From assembly GCA_029859455.1 (NCBI GenBank), contig JAOUDE010000015.1:1-17657 (forward strand): a stretch of 17,657 bases of DNA. Direction: 5' to 3'. The notes under the pieces were generated by a model. It did no database searches. It worked only from the letters and a program-made list of their open reading frames with translations, and was not told where the DNA came from. The DNA comes from Ignavibacteria bacterium (lineage in GTDB: Bacteria > Bacteroidota > Ignavibacteria > UBA10030 > UBA6906). Of the stretch, positions 15,427-17,657 are shown piece by piece (position 1 is the stretch's first letter; each line of letters begins with the position of its first letter). The translations under genes were made by a program, and so were the position numbers.

Positions 15427-15436
15427 AAATGCATTT
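15427..15436. promoter_or_regulatory. AT-rich 10-bp palindrome upstream of hemN
   Basis: AAATGCATTT is a perfect palindrome directly before the putative hemN promoter. It could be a regulator site. It does not resemble the FNR box (TTGATnnnnATCAA) that often controls hemN. Confidence 0.25.
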
Positions 15437-15488
15437 CTTTGAAACACGCCATGATGGTATTGAATTTGCGGAACTCTCAGCAGAGTGA
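15429..15488 (+). CDS. Possible 19-codon upstream ORF before hemN (uncertain)
   Basis: An ATG at 15429, with AGGA 3 bases before it, opens MHFFETRHDGIEFAELSAE and ends at TGA 15486-15488, in the same frame as hemN and 24 bases before its GTG. There is no conservation data; it may be chance. If the promoter proposed at 15438-15468 is right, this ORF would not be transcribed whole. Confidence 0.15.
   Translation: MHFFETRHDGIEFAELSAE
15438..15468 (+). promoter_or_regulatory. Possible Bacteroidetes-like promoter for hemN
   Basis: TTTG (15438-15441), 19 bases, then TGAATTTG (15461-15468), seven of the eight bases of the -33/-7 pattern TTTG/TAnnTTTG. A sigma70 reading is poor here. Weak evidence, stated as a candidate. 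Confidence 0.22.
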
Positions 15489-15497
15489 CCAACAAAC

Positions 15498-15503
15498 AGG
15501 GAG
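15498..15503 (+). promoter_or_regulatory. Ribosome binding site for the hemN GTG start
   Basis: AGGGAG lies 9 bases before the GTG at 15513. It supports this start for hemN; an in-frame TGA at 15486 prevents an upstream extension. Confidence 0.6.
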
Positions 15504-15512
15504 TACAAGCCA

Positions 15513-16907
15513 GTGATTGCAGCAGCGCCATTCAGTGTCGACACCTCGGTTCTCCGAAAATACGACCGCCCGGGCCCTCGTTACACCAGTTATCCCACTG
15601 CGCCGCTCTTTAGTTCCGAGTTCACAGGGCGGGATTACCTCTCTGCGCTTCGGGAAACGAATGTCCCTGATAGCACCGGCCCTCTCTCGTTGTACTTCCA
15701 TTTTCCGTTCTGTGATACCCTCTGCTACTTTTGTGGATGTACGATGTTGGTTACGAGAGACCAGTCGCGCGTGAAGGAGTATCTTCGGTATCTGAAGAAG
15801 GAAATCGACCTCGTTGCGGAAACCGTGAACCCGAATCGGATGGTGACACAGCTTCATTGGGGTGGCGGGACACCCACACATTTGCTGCCGGATGACATTC
15901 GGGATATTGCTGCGTACATCCGGAGTAAATTCCGCTTCGACCCTGATGCAGAGGTCAGTGTGGAGGTAGATCCCCGGGAACTCACGCAACAGCACCTGGG
16001 TACGCTCCGACATGCAGGGTTCAACCGGATCAGCCTGGGGTTGCAGGATTTCAACGAGAAAGTGCAGAAGGCGGTCAATCGTCTGCAGACGAAGGAAATG
16101 GCCCTCCAGGTGTTCAAATGGGTTGAGGCGCTGGGGTTCGAGAGTGTAAACGTCGACCTCATTTACGGGTTGCCCTTCCAGTCTGTCGCGACCTTCGAGG
16201 AGACCCTTCGTGAGACCGTGCGGCTCGCTCCGGAGAGAATTGCCGTGTTCAACTATGCTCATGTCCCCTGGCTGAAACCGCATCAGCGAATGATCCTCGA
16301 AGAGGACCTTCCAGGTCCTGATGAAAAACTGGCGTTGTTGAAAATGACAATTGAATTCCTGACGGCACACGGCTATGAGTACATCGGCATGGACCATTTT
16401 GCAAGACCGGATGATGAGCTTGCTGTCGCACGCAGGGAAAAAACCTTGTACAGGAATTTTCAGGGCTATTCGACTCATGCCGGGGCCGACCTTTACGGTC
16501 TCGGGGTTTCAGCGATAGGCCACTTTGGGTCTGTCTATGCGCAAAATGCAAAGACCCTTCCGGAGTATTTTGCAGCCCTGGAGGGAGGGGAACTGCCCAC
16601 CTGTGCCGGTTACCGGATGAACGCCGATGACCGGATCCGGCACCACGTCATCATGACTCTGATGTGCGACCTCGAGCTGGATACCGCCAGCGTTTCTTCC
16701 CGGTTCGACATCGATTTCGATCAGTACTTCAAAGATGCGCTCAGCCGGCTTGATGAGTTTATCAGGGATGGTGTAGCCGAGCGCACTCCCGGGCGTATCA
16801 GGATCAATGAACAGGGCAGGCTCGTCATCCGGACGATCGCGATGTGTTTCGATGCATATCTCGACTCGACGAAAAATGGTCCTCCCATTTTTTCCCGGAC
16901 CGTATAG
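15513..16907 (+). CDS. hemN: Oxygen-independent coproporphyrinogen III dehydrogenase HemN
   Basis: 464-residue radical-SAM enzyme of the cytosol that oxidatively decarboxylates coproporphyrinogen III to protoporphyrinogen IX without oxygen. The N-terminus KYDRPGPRYTSYPTAP (16-31) is diagnostic of true HemN rather than HemW. The radical SAM cluster motif is HFPFCDTLCYFCGC, with Cys67, Cys71 and Cys74 in CxxxCxxC and an extra Cys76. It continues with HWGGGTPTHL (SAM-binding GGGTP) and NVDLIYGLPFQ. The C-terminal HemN domain includes YSTHAGADLYGLGVSAIG. Length agrees with E. coli HemN (457). The start is GTG with a good ribosome binding site. It indicates heme synthesis under low oxygen. A terminator follows, so it is probably monocistronic. 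Confidence 0.96.
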   Translation: MIAAAPFSVDTSVLRKYDRPGPRYTSYPTAPLFSSEFTGRDYLSALRETNVPDSTGPLSLYFHFPFCDTLCYFCGCTMLVTRDQSRVKEYLRYLKKEIDLVAETVNPNRMVTQLHWGGGTPTHLLPDDIRDIAAYIRSKFRFDPDAEVSVEVDPRELTQQHLGTLRHAGFNRISLGLQDFNEKVQKAVNRLQTKEMALQVFKWVEALGFESVNVDLIYGLPFQSVATFEETLRETVRLAPERIAVFNYAHVPWLKPHQRMILEEDLPGPDEKLALLKMTIEFLTAHGYEYIGMDHFARPDDELAVARREKTLYRNFQGYSTHAGADLYGLGVSAIGHFGSVYAQNAKTLPEYFAALEGGELPTCAGYRMNADDRIRHHVIMTLMCDLELDTASVSSRFDIDFDQYFKDALSRLDEFIRDGVAERTPGRIRINEQGRLVIRTIAMCFDAYLDSTKNGPPIFSRTV

Positions 16908-16936
16908 TCCCATTGCAACCTTCACCTGATTCCCAC

Positions 16937-16987
16937 GAATACCCTGACCCCTGACCGAACGGTTCCGGGGTATTCTACATCTTTTTT
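16937..16987 (+). terminator. Putative intrinsic terminator after hemN
   Basis: GAATACCCTG (16937-16946) pairs with CGGGGTATTC (16966-16975), a 10-bp stem with one G-U. A 6-base stretch and a run of six T (16982-16987) follow. The loop of 19 bases is long and the T run is offset, so efficiency is uncertain. It lies only a few bases before the ribosome binding site of the next gene. Confidence 0.55.
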
Positions 16988-17004
16988 CAAGCGGAGGTTT
17001 CATG

Positions 17005-17657
17005 ATGCGTTCTGTTTGTCTTGCTGCAATGACTGGATTGTATGTTCTGACGGGGACAGCAGGACAGCCCGGTTCGCCCTCCTGGGTGGACCGGAGTAAC
17101 GAGAATGCGGGGATCCTCCTCGAGGTGATGGCCCGTTTCAATCCGGAGACTGCCGGCCAGCTCGGCGTCGATGGGTACGATGATCAGACTATCGACCTGA
17201 GGCCTGATCTGGACCAGCGATCCCGCGCAGCGACAGGGGAAGCTCTCACCGTTCTCAGGGAACGCCTCGAAGCTGAGAGTGATCCTGCCGTGCTCCAGGA
17301 TCTCGCAATCCTGATCGAAGCGGCGGAGGATGACATCCGCGGAACCGACCTCTATGCCGCTTACCAGCTTCCCTATTACAATGTTGCCAGGATCGCCTTC
17401 TCGGGAATCAGGTCACTTCTCGATGATCAGATCCCTCCGGAACGACGAACTGCCGCGCTTGTCCGCCTGCAACGGTATGCAGGGACCACGCCCGGCACCA
17501 TGCCGATTGCCACACTTGCCAGGCAGAGGATCAGTGAGAAGATCGAGAACAAGGATCTGAAAGGGCCGGTGAGGGCGGAAGTCGAAAAGGACCTGAGCGA
17601 CGCCGGATTCTTCGTCAGTGGAATTGAGAGCCTGTTTACCAAATACGGGATCACCGG
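17005..17657 (+). CDS. DUF885 family secreted protein (N-terminal part)
   Basis: Cut by the right edge; about 217 codons are visible. GGAGG (16993-16997) is 7 bases before the ATG at 17005 and 4 before an adjacent in-frame ATG at 17002; I prefer 17005. A signal peptide (RSVCLAAMTGLYVLTGTAG) is followed by the DUF885 opening pattern FNPETAGQLGVDGYDDQTIDLRPD, then helical segments rich in Glu and Arg (LTVLRERLEAESD, LIEAAEDDIRG) and LPYYNVARIAFSGIRSLLDDQ. DUF885 proteins are predicted metallopeptidase-like; their zinc site lies in the C-terminal half, outside this window, so activity cannot be judged. It is separated from hemN by a terminator and is probably a new transcript. Confidence 0.8.
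   Translation, partial: MRSVCLAAMTGLYVLTGTAGQPGSPSWVDRSNENAGILLEVMARFNPETAGQLGVDGYDDQTIDLRPDLDQRSRAATGEALTVLRERLEAESDPAVLQDLAILIEAAEDDIRGTDLYAAYQLPYYNVARIAFSGIRSLLDDQIPPERRTAALVRLQRYAGTTPGTMPIATLARQRISEKIENKDLKGPVRAEVEKDLSDAGFFVSGIESLFTKYGIT

Noticed and set aside
15477..16478. Minus-strand open frame of 333 codons opposite hemN
   Set aside because: It lies inside a fully supported hemN and has no recognisable features.
1..17657. Mobile elements, CRISPR arrays, phage or defence genes
   Set aside because: No repeat arrays, transposase, integrase or defence-type domains were seen. All genes look chromosomal and of similar composition.

Overview
The window is ordinary, gene-dense bacterial chromosome, mid-50s % GC by eye. 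It has no phage, insertion sequence, CRISPR array or other mobile element. The gene set suggests a Gram-negative bacterium of the FCB group (Bacteroidota/Chlorobiota/Ignavibacteria relatives): a complete HpnC-HpnD-HpnE squalene pathway, a tilS-ftsH-lipid kinase order, predicted lipoproteins and a tRNA with no encoded CCA. This placement is inference. The promoters I can see look like sigma70 types (-10 TATATT) rather than the Bacteroidetes TAnnTTTG type.

Left part (1-7881), all on the minus strand and closely spaced. In transcription order from 7881 down: hpnC, hpnD and hpnE (squalene from farnesyl diphosphate), a single-domain response regulator, two tandem paralogous multi-membrane acyltransferases of the HGSNAT/DUF1624 type, phosphoglycerate mutase (gpmA), and a lipid-anchored GH13 glycosidase with an N-terminal jelly-roll domain that runs off the left edge. 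Gaps are 4-88 bp or overlaps, so the eight genes could be one long transcript from a promoter at about 7926-7954. The three hpn genes use non-ATG starts: GTG, GTG and apparently CTG. The two internal junctions are 4-base overlaps (GTGA, CTGA).

Middle (7882-13923), plus strand. A divergent promoter region (190 bp) leads to an elongator-type tRNA with anticodon CAU, then tilS (the enzyme that modifies a CAU tRNA to read Ile), a terminator, ftsH (membrane AAA+ protease), a CTP-dependent polyprenol/diacylglycerol kinase-like membrane protein overlapping ftsH by 4 bp, a secreted protein of unknown function, and a VanX-type D-Ala-D-Ala dipeptidase that overlaps the preceding stop codon by one base.

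Right part (13920-17657). A class I aminotransferase on the minus strand ends tail to tail with the dipeptidase; the stop codons overlap. A 267-bp divergent region with two short perfect palindromes separates it from hemN (oxygen-independent coproporphyrinogen III dehydrogenase, plus strand). A terminator follows, then the start of a DUF885-family secreted protein cut by the right edge.

No stretch longer than 300 bp lacks a gene. The most unusual points are the missing canonical start for hpnE, the CAU tRNA directly upstream of tilS, and the joining of squalene synthesis to a receiver-domain protein and duplicated membrane acyltransferases.
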